Shown here in pieces: positions 1 through 10,459 of a stretch of 64,000 nt of DNA (position 1 is its first letter; each line of letters opens with the position of its first letter). The DNA is taken from the NCBI GenBank assembly GCA_021228405.1, contig JAJQRF010000002.1:1054001-1118000 (forward strand). The letters are read 5' to 3'. The notes under the pieces were generated by a model. That model did no database searches. It saw only the letters and a list, made by a program, of their open reading frames with translations, and had not been told where the DNA came from. The DNA is from Pyrinomonadaceae bacterium. Lineage in GTDB: Bacteria; Acidobacteriota; Blastocatellia; Pyrinomonadales; Pyrinomonadaceae. The translations under genes and the position numbers were made by a program.

Positions 1-3000
1 TAAACATCACGATTACGAAGGAAATAAAACCTGACGGTAACGAGTTTGACAATATTCTGGGCGAACTTCACGTTCTGACCGGCAAGGTTAAAATTCACGA
101 CCTGAGAGAAGATGAAATACATCGTGATATTACCTTCTTATCAAAAGAAACCGGGATTCCTGCTGAAAAATTGGAGCATTTTGTCACGGCTCATCGCTTA
201 GGCATCAAAGCGAGGATAGATGCCGCTTTTTTCTATGCGTTGTTGCGGAAAAATACTTTGCTGAGAAACGATTTTACCGAATGGTCGCGCCTCAGATTAT
301 CCGTCGATATTAACACCGATTTGCTTCCGCTGTTGTATGAGGCGGCTCTGACGCGCGAGAAAGACATCGAACGTGATATTTTGCTCGCCGTCAAGGAAAC
401 GATCGTGCCTGAACGCCTCGCGCTTGAATGGCAAAGGTATTACGGCATATTGAAAACTTTCCGGCAAAAAGCACAGGAATATTATCAAAACGAACATCCG
501 CAAAAAGTTTCTGAAGTCATCAGCCGTTTCGTGACCGAAGGCAAGCCCGGCAGGATGACGGAAATTTTTCAGAAGCACCGTAACGATCTCAAAGGTCTGG
601 TAGAAAATATTTTCGACAAATCTTTTTTTCAGAACGAATCAAACGCCGAAAGTGAGAAAGTTTCGTTGCTCCCGGCGGAAATTTTCGGAGCCGATGATGC
701 GATCATTTCCTTCGTCAGAAAAGCACGGAACATCGAAAGTCCGAAGGATTTCAGGAAATTAGCGCGGCTGAATAAAGCCGAATGGAAAAAGTTAATGCTC
801 GAATCGGCAGAAGAGATAAATGTCGGCGGCAGACCTTTAAATAAAAAACTGATCGATTTTCACGCTGTTTCACTGGCGAAAAAGATGGAAAGCGAGTTTC
901 CGTCGGTCGCCTTCACGGTTCAACTCGAAAGAGAAAAGAAAAGTGTTTTGAAAAATCACAAAGCCATCCGGGATTTTCTCGTCAAACACGAAGATTTCGA
1001 TCTGCAAACCGATAACATCGATCTTTTTCTCAAAGACAAAAAAACGGACGGTAAAACCGATCAAATGCGCGACGAACTGAAATCCGTTCAGCGCATTTTC
1101 AAATTAGTGCCGCATTACCGCAAAACGAACGCGCTTTTGGAGAAAAATATCACCTCGGCACAGAGCATTGCCGCCATCGGAGAAACGCGATTTGTTAACG
1201 AAATCGCACCCGAAGCCGGCATCAGCCACAGGGAAGCTCTCGAAATTTTCAATAAAGCGGAACGAACCGCCACGGCGGTGATGCTTGCCGCCGGTGAATT
1301 ACAGCAAACGATGCGGAGCAACGCGGTGGCGGCGTTACGTATGTCTTCGCGGAAGAAAAAACTGGAAGCCGTCAGCAAAGACTTTCCGAATCTGAAATCA
1401 CTCTTTAATTTAACCGATGTCTGCGCCTGCCGACATTGCCGTTCGGTATATAGTCCGGCGGCTTATCTGGTCGAGATTTTACGGTTTCTGGATATGCGAA
1501 GCGTGGTTGATCTGACCGTTCCCGCGCCGCCATCGGGAACGCGTCCGCCCGTCAAAAATGCCAAAGACGTTTTGTTCAAACGCCGTCCCGATCTGGGCGA
1601 CATTGATCTGAGTTGTGAAAACGCCAATACGCCGATACCTTATATTGACCTTGTTTGCGAACTCTTGGAAGAGATCATTGCGCCGGACAACGGCATTTCA
1701 TACAACGGCGCGCTTACTGCCGGCAAAAACTCATCAACCGGAAAAATTTCGCCCGCGCTTTTGAAAAAATTGACGAATGCGGGGTTAAAAGTAACACCTG
1801 AAGCGCAGATTTTTGAAACGGAAACCGATTTGAATCCGCCGCTCAAACTGCCGTATTATTTGCGCGATAAGCAGGTTGTCTGTAAGCTAACTCCCAATCA
1901 AAGCGCAAACAGCTACACCGTCAAACGACTGCGGCAAACGCTCGCCTCAGCCGAAGAACTCGCCGCCGCTCCCGCTTATGTAAACCAAAAGGCTTATGAA
2001 AAATTGCGCGACAGCGTTTTCGCCTTTAAGCTTCCTTTCGATCTGGATTTGACCGAAGCCAGAGCTTATTTTTCACGCTTCGGAATCGAACGCGCCGAAT
2101 TAATGCGTGACTTTGGAAAGGACGGAATGTCCGATCATTTTGCGGTCGCCGTCGAGGAATTGGGATTAACCAAAGCCGAAGGAAAAATTATCGTGACCCC
2201 CGAACTTAAGCACCAGCGGCTTTTTTGGAACACGGCAAAGACAAATCCGGCGGACGAATTGAAGATCGTGGATGCTTTCCTGAATAAAACCGGACTCAAA
2301 TATTCGGAACTCGAACTGCTTCTGTCGCTGAAATTCATCAACCGGAAAAACGATCTTTTCATCAAACATTCCGACCTCAAATCGTGCGACACGGCGAAAA
2401 AGGAAATCGTCAATCTCGACGAATCGGCATTGGACAGGATTCACCGTTTTCTGCGGTTGCAAAAGAAAACGGGCTGGAGATTTGAGATTCTCGATGAGAT
2501 CATCGGGCAGAAAAAACTCGGCGATCAAAAACTCGATGAAAATTGTTTGGTCAGAGCGGCTGACTTAAAGAGGCTGGCGGCGAAAACCGGGATCAAACTC
2601 GAAGAGCTTGTCGGTTTTTACGGTGAAATCCCGTTCAGGGAATTTCCCAATTCGGTGACTAAACCGCTTTATGAACAGATTTTTTTGAATAAAGCAAAGA
2701 ACGGCTTTATCGACGAAAAACTTCTGCCGGCGGCGGTCAACGGTGCACAAACATTAATATCGGTGCAAACGTCGCTGTCTGCCTGTCTGGGTTTGACGGA
2801 ACAGGAATTCGTCAAGCTGCTCAAACTTTTGCCGAACGATAAGCTGACCTTTGCCAGCCTCAGCTTTTTGTTTGCGGCTTCGCGGCTGATGCAAAAACTC
2901 AAATTAAAAGTCGACGATTTCATTATCCTGACCGAACTGACGGGAAAAATCTTTCAAAATTCGCCCGCCCTGACGCTGGAATTCGTCAAGCAAAATTCTA

Positions 3001-6000
3001 TCGTCAAACTTCTGCCGTTAGAGCTGGCGGATGTCAAATTCATACTTCGGCACGAGGCGGCAAATCTTGCCGAACGCGAGATCAGGCAAGACAAAATCGA
3101 GGAACTTCTTAAAAAATTGCAGAAAGAGTTTCAGGCGGACTTTACTGCCAACCGTTCGCCTTTCGATGAAAGCCAGACGGCGGAAGCGCAAAAGGAACCG
3201 TTGCAAAATCTCCTGTCGAAACTAAACAATGTCAGCGAAAATGATGTCAGAATATTTGCGGGATTGATCGACGGAATTTGGAAATTCAAATGGATCGATA
3301 AAAACAATCAGGTAAAAATCTCAGCCGACAGCAAACAGGCAAACGACTTTTTGAGGGAAAAACTCGGTCGGTATTTCGACACGACTTTGATTGAAAAAGC
3401 TCTGACCTCGCTCGGCACGCCGATCTTTACAAATCCGCCCAACCAAGCCGAACACGACAAGCTGTTTGAAATCCGCCGAAAAAATCTGGTAAGGTCTTTG
3501 CTTGATTCTTTAACGGATTACTTTTTTAAGAACGCGAAGAAAAAATCCCTCGCGCAAATTCTCGCCGCGACCTTCAAAGTAAGCGAAGAATTAGCCGGAA
3601 TCGTGGCGGAAAACGCAAAAGTTAAGCAGTCCGAATCACCAAATGACGTTATCGGCGATCTACTGCAAATGGATGCACTGATCGATAAAACGCATTCGCA
3701 ACCCGTCTTGCCGCCTGTGTCCGACGGAACTTTTCCAAAACAGTTCAATGCCGTTCGACTGCTTCATAAATTATTTCCGCTCATCAATTCATTCAAACTG
3801 GAAAATGAAAATCTCGCCTGGCATCTGAAGCATAATTCTTCGCTTGGTTGGTTTCAACCCGATGCCATCCCGTATAAAACAGAGCAAAATCTGAAAAAGT
3901 CCGGCGGCTATGGCGAATTTGCGGAAATGCTTTCGATCGCAAAGCAATTAACGCCTGTGCCCAATCCTGTCGATGTGGAAAATCCTTTGACTTTCTACAA
4001 TCTGGCGGAAATGCTTTTGCCTTCTTCAACCGCGACTCAAGCTGATTGGATCAATGCTTTTTCACTTCTGACAGGCTACGAAAAAGCAGATGTCGCCGAC
4101 GTTGACGAATATTTGTTCCCCGAATTCGATCCGGACAACTACTCGGAAGCGGCAAACTGGAAAAGAGTCGAAAAATGCCTCGAACATCTTAGAAAACTGG
4201 GTTTGACCGTCAAACAGGTTAAAAAAATCATTGAACCCGATCTGACCGCCGCCGAAACCGCGCTTTTGCGGACAGCGTTAAAATCGCGTTACGAAGAAGA
4301 AACCTGGCTCGGCACGCTCAAACAGATAAACGACGTGATCCGCCCGCAGAAAAGAGATGCGCTCGTCGCTTACCTGCTGGCAAGCAATCCCGGGATGAAG
4401 GATGAAAACGATCTATATGATTATCTTTTGGTCGATGTCGAGATGGAAGCCTGTATGCCTTCGTCGAGAATCGTGCAGGCACACGGCACGATTCAGCTTT
4501 TCGTCCAGCGTTGTTTAATGGGACTCGAACCGCGCGCCGTCGCCGATCTGAACGATGATAAAAAATGGGCGCAGTGGAAATGGATGAAAAATTACCGCGT
4601 TTGGGAAGCCAACCGCAAAGTTTTTCTCTATCCGGAAAACTGGATCGAAGCCGAACTGCGCGACGACAAATCGTTTTTGTTCAGAGAGTTGGAAAATGAA
4701 CTGCAACAAAACGAATTGACCGCGTTCACGGCGGAAAATGCGTTTATCAATTATCTCGAAAAACTCGACGACATCGCCTTTCTTGAAGTCGTGGCGACGT
4801 GGTATCAATCCGACATCAAAACGATGCACGTTTTCGCCCGCACAAAAGGCGGCACACCGGCGATCTACTACTATCGCCGATTCGAGCAGGAAAGATACTG
4901 GACACCGTGGGAAAAGGTCGAGTTAGACATCACGGGCGACCATCTTTTAGCCTTTGTTCGCAATAATCGCCTGTGTCTGACGTGGCTGATTTTCACCGAA
5001 GAACCGGAACCGAAACCGCAATGCAGTATTCCGGACAGCGAGCCGGGATCGTCGGTCGATCTGGAAAAGCCCAAACGCAAATTAGTGATCCAGTTAGCCA
5101 TCAGCGAGTTTGCAAATAAAAAGTGGCAGCCGAAAAAGATTTCTGCCAAAGGCATTCATACGCCGTCCGAATATGTGTCGGACGATCTGCCGCGGGAAAA
5201 CTATAATCTGACCTATCTCGAAGCAGTCGAACAAATATATTTATTCAGTACGGGAATTAACGAAAAAGGAGAGCATCACACGCTGAACGGCATTTTTAAT
5301 TTAACGGGCTGTAAAGGTTATCCTGAATTACTGTGGGAGGGAAGCACGAATTTTGAGGATATTTTATCCTCTGCCAATATTGCGCTCGATCCTGATTTTC
5401 TACCGGATTTTAAGCATTCCATCCTCAAAACACAGCGGTATACGGACGTATGGAAAAATAAGGTTAATGAGTTATCGGTCAAAAACGGAATGTTCTTTAT
5501 CGACTTTGTTGATCTTTTGGCAAAAACGCCGAACGACTTTAAAATAACCAGCCCGTTGCAAGTAACCTTTATGGATTGGGTGTTGCTGATCGTCCAATGG
5601 CTGATGAAACTTATTTTCTCACGGGAGGGAATGGGAAAAACACCGCTCAAGATACCGTTCGGAACTCTGCTTCCATACTTTATGGAAGACAGTTTTCACG
5701 CTTACGTCATTATCCCGGGAGCTTACGGCGAAGTTAAGGATGAAAACGGCAAGACCGTTTATCTGAAACGAACCGGCTCGAACGTATTGCAGCTCTGGGA
5801 AGATTTTATCGCTTTGTTTGTGAAATATACGCAAAAATACGAGGCTGATCCGAATCAGGATTTGGATGCCTTGGTTGCCGAACTCAAAGCCGATAAAAAA
5901 TGGCTGGATATTCGTAAAGAACTGAAAATTTACAGTAGTTTGAAATACGGGGAGCAATTCAAAAATATGAATCACCCGCTTGTCTGCCCGTTGCGGACGA

Positions 6001-8918
6001 CGCTTTATAAAAACGGTATTCCCGAATTTATGAAACGGGAAACACAAATGCAGGTCGGCATTTTCGATTTTAATTCGCATTATGAACCGACTGCACAGAT
6101 ACCGTTGCCGCGTCCGGTTGAAGACATTGATTTCAGCAGTGACGGAAGTTATAGCGGATATAACTGGGAAATGTTTTTTCACATCCCGTTTTTGATCGCC
6201 ACCCGGCTCACAAAAAATCAACGGTTTGAAGAAGCTCTGGAGTGGTTTCACTATATATTTAACCCGACCGGCGCACTCGAAGGCGATATACCGCAAAAAT
6301 ATTGGGTGACAAAGCCGTTCTATCAGATGCAAAAAGAAGATTACGACGATCAACTGATCGACAATCTGCTATATCACACCGCCAATCCGAGCGATCCCAG
6401 AATCGACGATCTGCAATTCGCCATCGACCAGTGGAGAGAAAAACCTTTCCAGCCGCACGCCATCGCGCGTTTTCGCCCCGTCGCTTATCAAAAAGCGTTG
6501 TTGATGAAATATATCGACAATCTGACCGAATGGGGCGATTATCTGTTTCGTCAGGACACGATGGAATCGATTGCTCAGGCAACACAGATGTATATCCTCG
6601 CGGACAAACTGCTCGGACCGAAACCGCGCACCGTTCCGCCCGCCGTCAACGCACCGCCCGAAACTTATAATCAGATCGAGCGCAAACTCGATGCTTTCGG
6701 CAACGCTTTGATCGATCTGGAAAATATTATTCCCGATCTTTCAGCCCTGCCGCAAGGCGGAAAGGAACTGCCGCCGCCGCCCGTAACTTTGGCGATGCTT
6801 TATTTTTGTATTCCGCAAAACGACAAAATGCTGGCATATTGGGATCGCATCGCCGAACGCCTGTTCAATATCCGCCATTGCCGCAATATTGACGGCGTGG
6901 AGCGCAGTCTTGCGCTGTTTGCGCCGCCGATCGATCCGGGAATGCTCGTGCGCGCCGCCGCTTCGGGACTTGATATTTCCGCAGTTCTCGCCGGAGTAAA
7001 TGCGCCGACTCCGTTTTATCGCTTCAGCATACTTTCGCAAAAAGCCACCGAATTGGTGCACGAAGTCAGAGGACTCGGCAATTCGCTCTTGCAGGCTTTG
7101 GAAAAGAAGGACGCGGAAGATATGTCGCGCCGGAGAAGTGAATTGGAAATGAAAGTTTTGAACTCGGTCAGAGATATAAAATTGCTTCAAATAGATGAAG
7201 CTAAAGACCAGATCGAGATTCTCAAAAGAACAAAAGCGGTCGCTGAGGAGCGGCATAAATATTACCGTGAGATCGAAAATATAAGTATGACCGAAAAAAT
7301 CTCCCTGACGCTGAACGGAATTGCGCTTGTCACTCATACGATAGGCTCGATCATGGAAATGACGGCGGGCGCAACATCGTTGATACCGGACATTACCGTA
7401 GGAGTTGCGGGGTTCGGCGGCACGCCGAATGCCGTGATGACAGTTACCGGGGGAGAGAAGATTTCTTCTTCGATCAGTTCTTTTTCAAAAGCTCTTTTAC
7501 TGGGTTCTCAGGTGCTCGATAGAACCGCCGCCGGAATCACGACAATGGCAGGTTATGAGCGAAGAGAAGACGAATGGAAACTTCAGGAACGTTTAGCGGA
7601 AAAGGAAATATTCCAGATCGAAAAACAGATCGCCGCCGCCGAAATCCGTTGCAAAATCGCCGAAGCGGATTTGAAAAATCACGACACACAGATCGAAAAC
7701 GCCAAACAGATCGACGAGTTTATGCGCTCTAAATTTACGAATATGGAGTTGTATGATTGGACTGTCGGGCAGATCAGCGCGGTTTATTTCAAAGCCTACC
7801 AGCTCGCCTTCGATTTTGCCAAAAAAGCCGAACGCTGTTACCGCTTTGAACTCGGCAACGACGACACTTTCATCGGTTACGGTTACTGGGACAATATGAA
7901 AAAAGGCTTGCAGAGTGCCGACCAACTGTTTCACGACCTCAAACGGATGGAAGCTTCGTATCTCGATAAAAACAGGCGCGAATACGAAATAACGAAACAT
8001 ATCTCCTTACAAATGCTCGACCCTTTAGCTCTGGTTAGGTTGCGGGCGACGGGCGTGTGCGATTTTGAAATCCCCGAAGCTCTCTATGATATGGATCATC
8101 CCGGACAGTATTTCAGGCGAATAAAATCAGTCAGCGTCAGCCTGCCCTGCATTGCCGGTCCGTATACCTCGGTCAGCGCAAAATTGTCGCTCGTCAGCAA
8201 TAAATACAGGAAAATCACCGATGCCGGAGCCGATTACGAGGAAGATACGGGAAATGACGAAAGGTTCGTTTACAACGTCGGTGCGATTCAGTCAATCGCC
8301 GCGAGCAATGCGCAGAACGACAGCGGGATGTTTGAACTGAATTTCCGCGACGAACGTTATCTGCCTTTTGAAGGTTGCGGCGCAATCGGCAAATGGCGGC
8401 TCGAACTGCCGAAGAAAGTCCGCCAGTTCGATTACAACACGATTGCGGATGTCATTCTGCACATCAAATATACTGCAAGAGAAGGCGGCAGTCTGCGCAG
8501 TATTGCCGAAGACACCTTGCTGGCAAGATTAGGCAAGATACAACAGGAACTTAAGCAATCGGGCTTACATATTGCCTTAAATTTAAAGCACGATCTGCCG
8601 AACGAATGGCACTTACTGAAAACGAACGGAAAAGCCGATTTTATGATTTCCAAATCGAGGTTGCCGTATTTCGTGCAGACGATCGAAAACGTAAAGATCA
8701 ACACGGTTGCCTTCATTGCCGGGACGAGCGGAAACCCGGCTTCCTATTCGATAAATGTTGATGAAGAGCCGTTGGATTTACCAAAAGTTGATGACTGGAA
8801 ACTCTATAAAGGGAATAAAACCGGCATAGATTTAGATAAACCTTTTAAGTTAGCGATTGATGATTCAAAGCTTAAAAATCTTGAAAATTTGATAGCCGTC
8901 ATAAAACTGGATTTGTGA
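1..8918 (+). CDS. Tc toxin A-subunit-like protein (TcA/TcdA-type), 5' partial
   Basis: The frame is open from base 3 to the stop at 8916-8918, so the true start is left of the window; the TTG at 171 is only the first permitted start codon and lies inside the gene. From that TTG there are 2915 residues. Around residues 415-440 the motif CRHCRSVYSPAAYLVE is typical of the VRP1/SpvA-like region of TcA proteins. Around 1570-1960 lies the stretch usually annotated as neuraminidase-like, ending in FNPTGALEGDIPQKYW. From about 2290 there is a long coiled coil (ALEKKDAEDMSRRRSELE), then a Gly/Ala/Thr-rich hydrophobic stretch (about 2375-2450) matching the TcdA/TcdB pore-forming region, and a beta-rich C-terminus like the TcB-binding end. 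TcA proteins form pentameric pores that inject a TcB/TcC-packaged enzyme. No TcB or TcC gene follows here, so the partner must be upstream, elsewhere or absent. Family assignment is strong; toxicity is inference. Confidence 0.88.
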   Translation, partial: NITITKEIKPDGNEFDNILGELHVLTGKVKIHDLREDEIHRDITFLSKETGIPAEKLEHFVTAHRLGIKARIDAAFFYALLRKNTLLRNDFTEWSRLRLSVDINTDLLPLLYEAALTREKDIERDILLAVKETIVPERLALEWQRYYGILKTFRQKAQEYYQNEHPQKVSEVISRFVTEGKPGRMTEIFQKHRNDLKGLVENIFDKSFFQNESNAESEKVSLLPAEIFGADDAIISFVRKARNIESPKDFRKLARLNKAEWKKLMLESAEEINVGGRPLNKKLIDFHAVSLAKKMESEFPSVAFTVQLEREKKSVLKNHKAIRDFLVKHEDFDLQTDNIDLFLKDKKTDGKTDQMRDELKSVQRIFKLVPHYRKTNALLEKNITSAQSIAAIGETRFVNEIAPEAGISHREALEIFNKAERTATAVMLAAGELQQTMRSNAVAALRMSSRKKKLEAVSKDFPNLKSLFNLTDVCACRHCRSVYSPAAYLVEILRFLDMRSVVDLTVPAPPSGTRPPVKNAKDVLFKRRPDLGDIDLSCENANTPIPYIDLVCELLEEIIAPDNGISYNGALTAGKNSSTGKISPALLKKLTNAGLKVTPEAQIFETETDLNPPLKLPYYLRDKQVVCKLTPNQSANSYTVKRLRQTLASAEELAAAPAYVNQKAYEKLRDSVFAFKLPFDLDLTEARAYFSRFGIERAELMRDFGKDGMSDHFAVAVEELGLTKAEGKIIVTPELKHQRLFWNTAKTNPADELKIVDAFLNKTGLKYSELELLLSLKFINRKNDLFIKHSDLKSCDTAKKEIVNLDESALDRIHRFLRLQKKTGWRFEILDEIIGQKKLGDQKLDENCLVRAADLKRLAAKTGIKLEELVGFYGEIPFREFPNSVTKPLYEQIFLNKAKNGFIDEKLLPAAVNGAQTLISVQTSLSACLGLTEQEFVKLLKLLPNDKLTFASLSFLFAASRLMQKLKLKVDDFIILTELTGKIFQNSPALTLEFVKQNSIVKLLPLELADVKFILRHEAANLAEREIRQDKIEELLKKLQKEFQADFTANRSPFDESQTAEAQKEPLQNLLSKLNNVSENDVRIFAGLIDGIWKFKWIDKNNQVKISADSKQANDFLREKLGRYFDTTLIEKALTSLGTPIFTNPPNQAEHDKLFEIRRKNLVRSLLDSLTDYFFKNAKKKSLAQILAATFKVSEELAGIVAENAKVKQSESPNDVIGDLLQMDALIDKTHSQPVLPPVSDGTFPKQFNAVRLLHKLFPLINSFKLENENLAWHLKHNSSLGWFQPDAIPYKTEQNLKKSGGYGEFAEMLSIAKQLTPVPNPVDVENPLTFYNLAEMLLPSSTATQADWINAFSLLTGYEKADVADVDEYLFPEFDPDNYSEAANWKRVEKCLEHLRKLGLTVKQVKKIIEPDLTAAETALLRTALKSRYEEETWLGTLKQINDVIRPQKRDALVAYLLASNPGMKDENDLYDYLLVDVEMEACMPSSRIVQAHGTIQLFVQRCLMGLEPRAVADLNDDKKWAQWKWMKNYRVWEANRKVFLYPENWIEAELRDDKSFLFRELENELQQNELTAFTAENAFINYLEKLDDIAFLEVVATWYQSDIKTMHVFARTKGGTPAIYYYRRFEQERYWTPWEKVELDITGDHLLAFVRNNRLCLTWLIFTEEPEPKPQCSIPDSEPGSSVDLEKPKRKLVIQLAISEFANKKWQPKKISAKGIHTPSEYVSDDLPRENYNLTYLEAVEQIYLFSTGINEKGEHHTLNGIFNLTGCKGYPELLWEGSTNFEDILSSANIALDPDFLPDFKHSILKTQRYTDVWKNKVNELSVKNGMFFIDFVDLLAKTPNDFKITSPLQVTFMDWVLLIVQWLMKLIFSREGMGKTPLKIPFGTLLPYFMEDSFHAYVIIPGAYGEVKDENGKTVYLKRTGSNVLQLWEDFIALFVKYTQKYEADPNQDLDALVAELKADKKWLDIRKELKIYSSLKYGEQFKNMNHPLVCPLRTTLYKNGIPEFMKRETQMQVGIFDFNSHYEPTAQIPLPRPVEDIDFSSDGSYSGYNWEMFFHIPFLIATRLTKNQRFEEALEWFHYIFNPTGALEGDIPQKYWVTKPFYQMQKEDYDDQLIDNLLYHTANPSDPRIDDLQFAIDQWREKPFQPHAIARFRPVAYQKALLMKYIDNLTEWGDYLFRQDTMESIAQATQMYILADKLLGPKPRTVPPAVNAPPETYNQIERKLDAFGNALIDLENIIPDLSALPQGGKELPPPPVTLAMLYFCIPQNDKMLAYWDRIAERLFNIRHCRNIDGVERSLALFAPPIDPGMLVRAAASGLDISAVLAGVNAPTPFYRFSILSQKATELVHEVRGLGNSLLQALEKKDAEDMSRRRSELEMKVLNSVRDIKLLQIDEAKDQIEILKRTKAVAEERHKYYREIENISMTEKISLTLNGIALVTHTIGSIMEMTAGATSLIPDITVGVAGFGGTPNAVMTVTGGEKISSSISSFSKALLLGSQVLDRTAAGITTMAGYERREDEWKLQERLAEKEIFQIEKQIAAAEIRCKIAEADLKNHDTQIENAKQIDEFMRSKFTNMELYDWTVGQISAVYFKAYQLAFDFAKKAERCYRFELGNDDTFIGYGYWDNMKKGLQSADQLFHDLKRMEASYLDKNRREYEITKHISLQMLDPLALVRLRATGVCDFEIPEALYDMDHPGQYFRRIKSVSVSLPCIAGPYTSVSAKLSLVSNKYRKITDAGADYEEDTGNDERFVYNVGAIQSIAASNAQNDSGMFELNFRDERYLPFEGCGAIGKWRLELPKKVRQFDYNTIADVILHIKYTAREGGSLRSIAEDTLLARLGKIQQELKQSGLHIALNLKHDLPNEWHLLKTNGKADFMISKSRLPYFVQTIENVKINTVAFIAGTSGNPASYSINVDEEPLDLPKVDDWKLYKGNKTGIDLDKPFKLAIDDSKLKNLENLIAVIKLDL

Positions 8919-9498
8919 CCTGGGTCAGGACAAAAAGTCGAAAATTCAAAAATTTATTTGGAGCAGTCGGAGCAATGAAGTAAATTTTACAAAAATTCGC
9001 TAAAATCCGCTTATTTTGCCCGATTTTTTGCTCAAAAAAGGCTGATTTTCGCTTTTTTTGAAAATTTTCGCAAAATTTTCAGTGGTAAAATGAAGAAATA
9101 AACGCTACTCTAAAAAGAGCGTAATATAATATAAATCATTTTCAACTTCATTTATTGCATCGTTTAATATGTTTTCTAAGTTTAAATTCTTGTTAAATCC
9201 GGGTTTTAATTTATAGATATTTTTTCTAAAATTGGCAGATAACTTGACGAATGGGAACAGATTATTAATACTTGTAATTCGAAAGTAGAGTTGGACGACT
9301 TCTTAATCTATGAATCGGATTAGAAGATCGTTAATTTGCCGGATCAGGGAACTATTGAGCTGTAGGGTTCAATCTCTGAACATATAGCTTCTACAATATT
9401 CTAAGCATTAACTTTTGTAGTTTCGACCGTTTCAAGAGTTTACAAACATCAATTCAATTAGTTTCCTAAAACAGACAAAAAGGTAGGAGAAAATTTTT
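8919..9498. other. 580-bp AT-rich intergenic region
   Basis: No convincing ORF on either strand. The first 170 bases are rich in A and T runs with many short GAAAATTTT-like words. A weak hairpin (CTCT/AGAG arms, 9106-9120) could end the Tc gene transcript. The last 20 bases carry the Shine-Dalgarno sequence of the next gene. No recognised RNA or promoter is assigned. Confidence 0.5.
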
Positions 9499-10206
<708 letters not shown>

Positions 10207-10216
10207 AATTCACAAC

Positions 10217-10352
10217 GCGGCATCCGATCTCTCTTTTAGTCTGTTTCGACCCCGATGAGCTTGGATGCCGCATTGAGAAAACTTTTATAAAGCCGTGCTT
10301 TATTTACTTTTAGTGATCTGCTTTTAGTAACATAACGTGCGGCTTTATAAAA
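10217..10352. terminator. Two consecutive hairpins downstream of the poly-Asp gene
   Basis: First hairpin: GCGGCATCC (10217-10225) with its exact complement at 10263-10271. Second: TTTTATAAAGCCG (10283-10295) with exact 13-base complement at 10340-10352. The loops are long (37 and 44 bases) and the second has no clean U-tract, so these may be RNA stability or processing structures rather than a simple terminator. They separate the poly-Asp gene from the operon starting at 10460. Confidence 0.5.
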
Positions 10353-10459
10353 CCCGATTTCCTTTCTACAAAATTTTATCGTCAATCGTTTACGCATTTA
10401 TTTTGCCCGACCATCGATATATCAGGCTGAGTCATTCGGTCAGGTATCGATAAATAAAA

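Noticed and set aside
171..173. TTG as start of the giant Tc gene
   Set aside because: The same frame is open to the left edge of the window and the sequence before it continues without a break, so the real start is outside.
5619..6353. 244-residue ORF on the - strand inside the Tc gene
   Set aside because: Exact antisense of the TcA-like frame, no ribosome-binding site, no recognisable motif.
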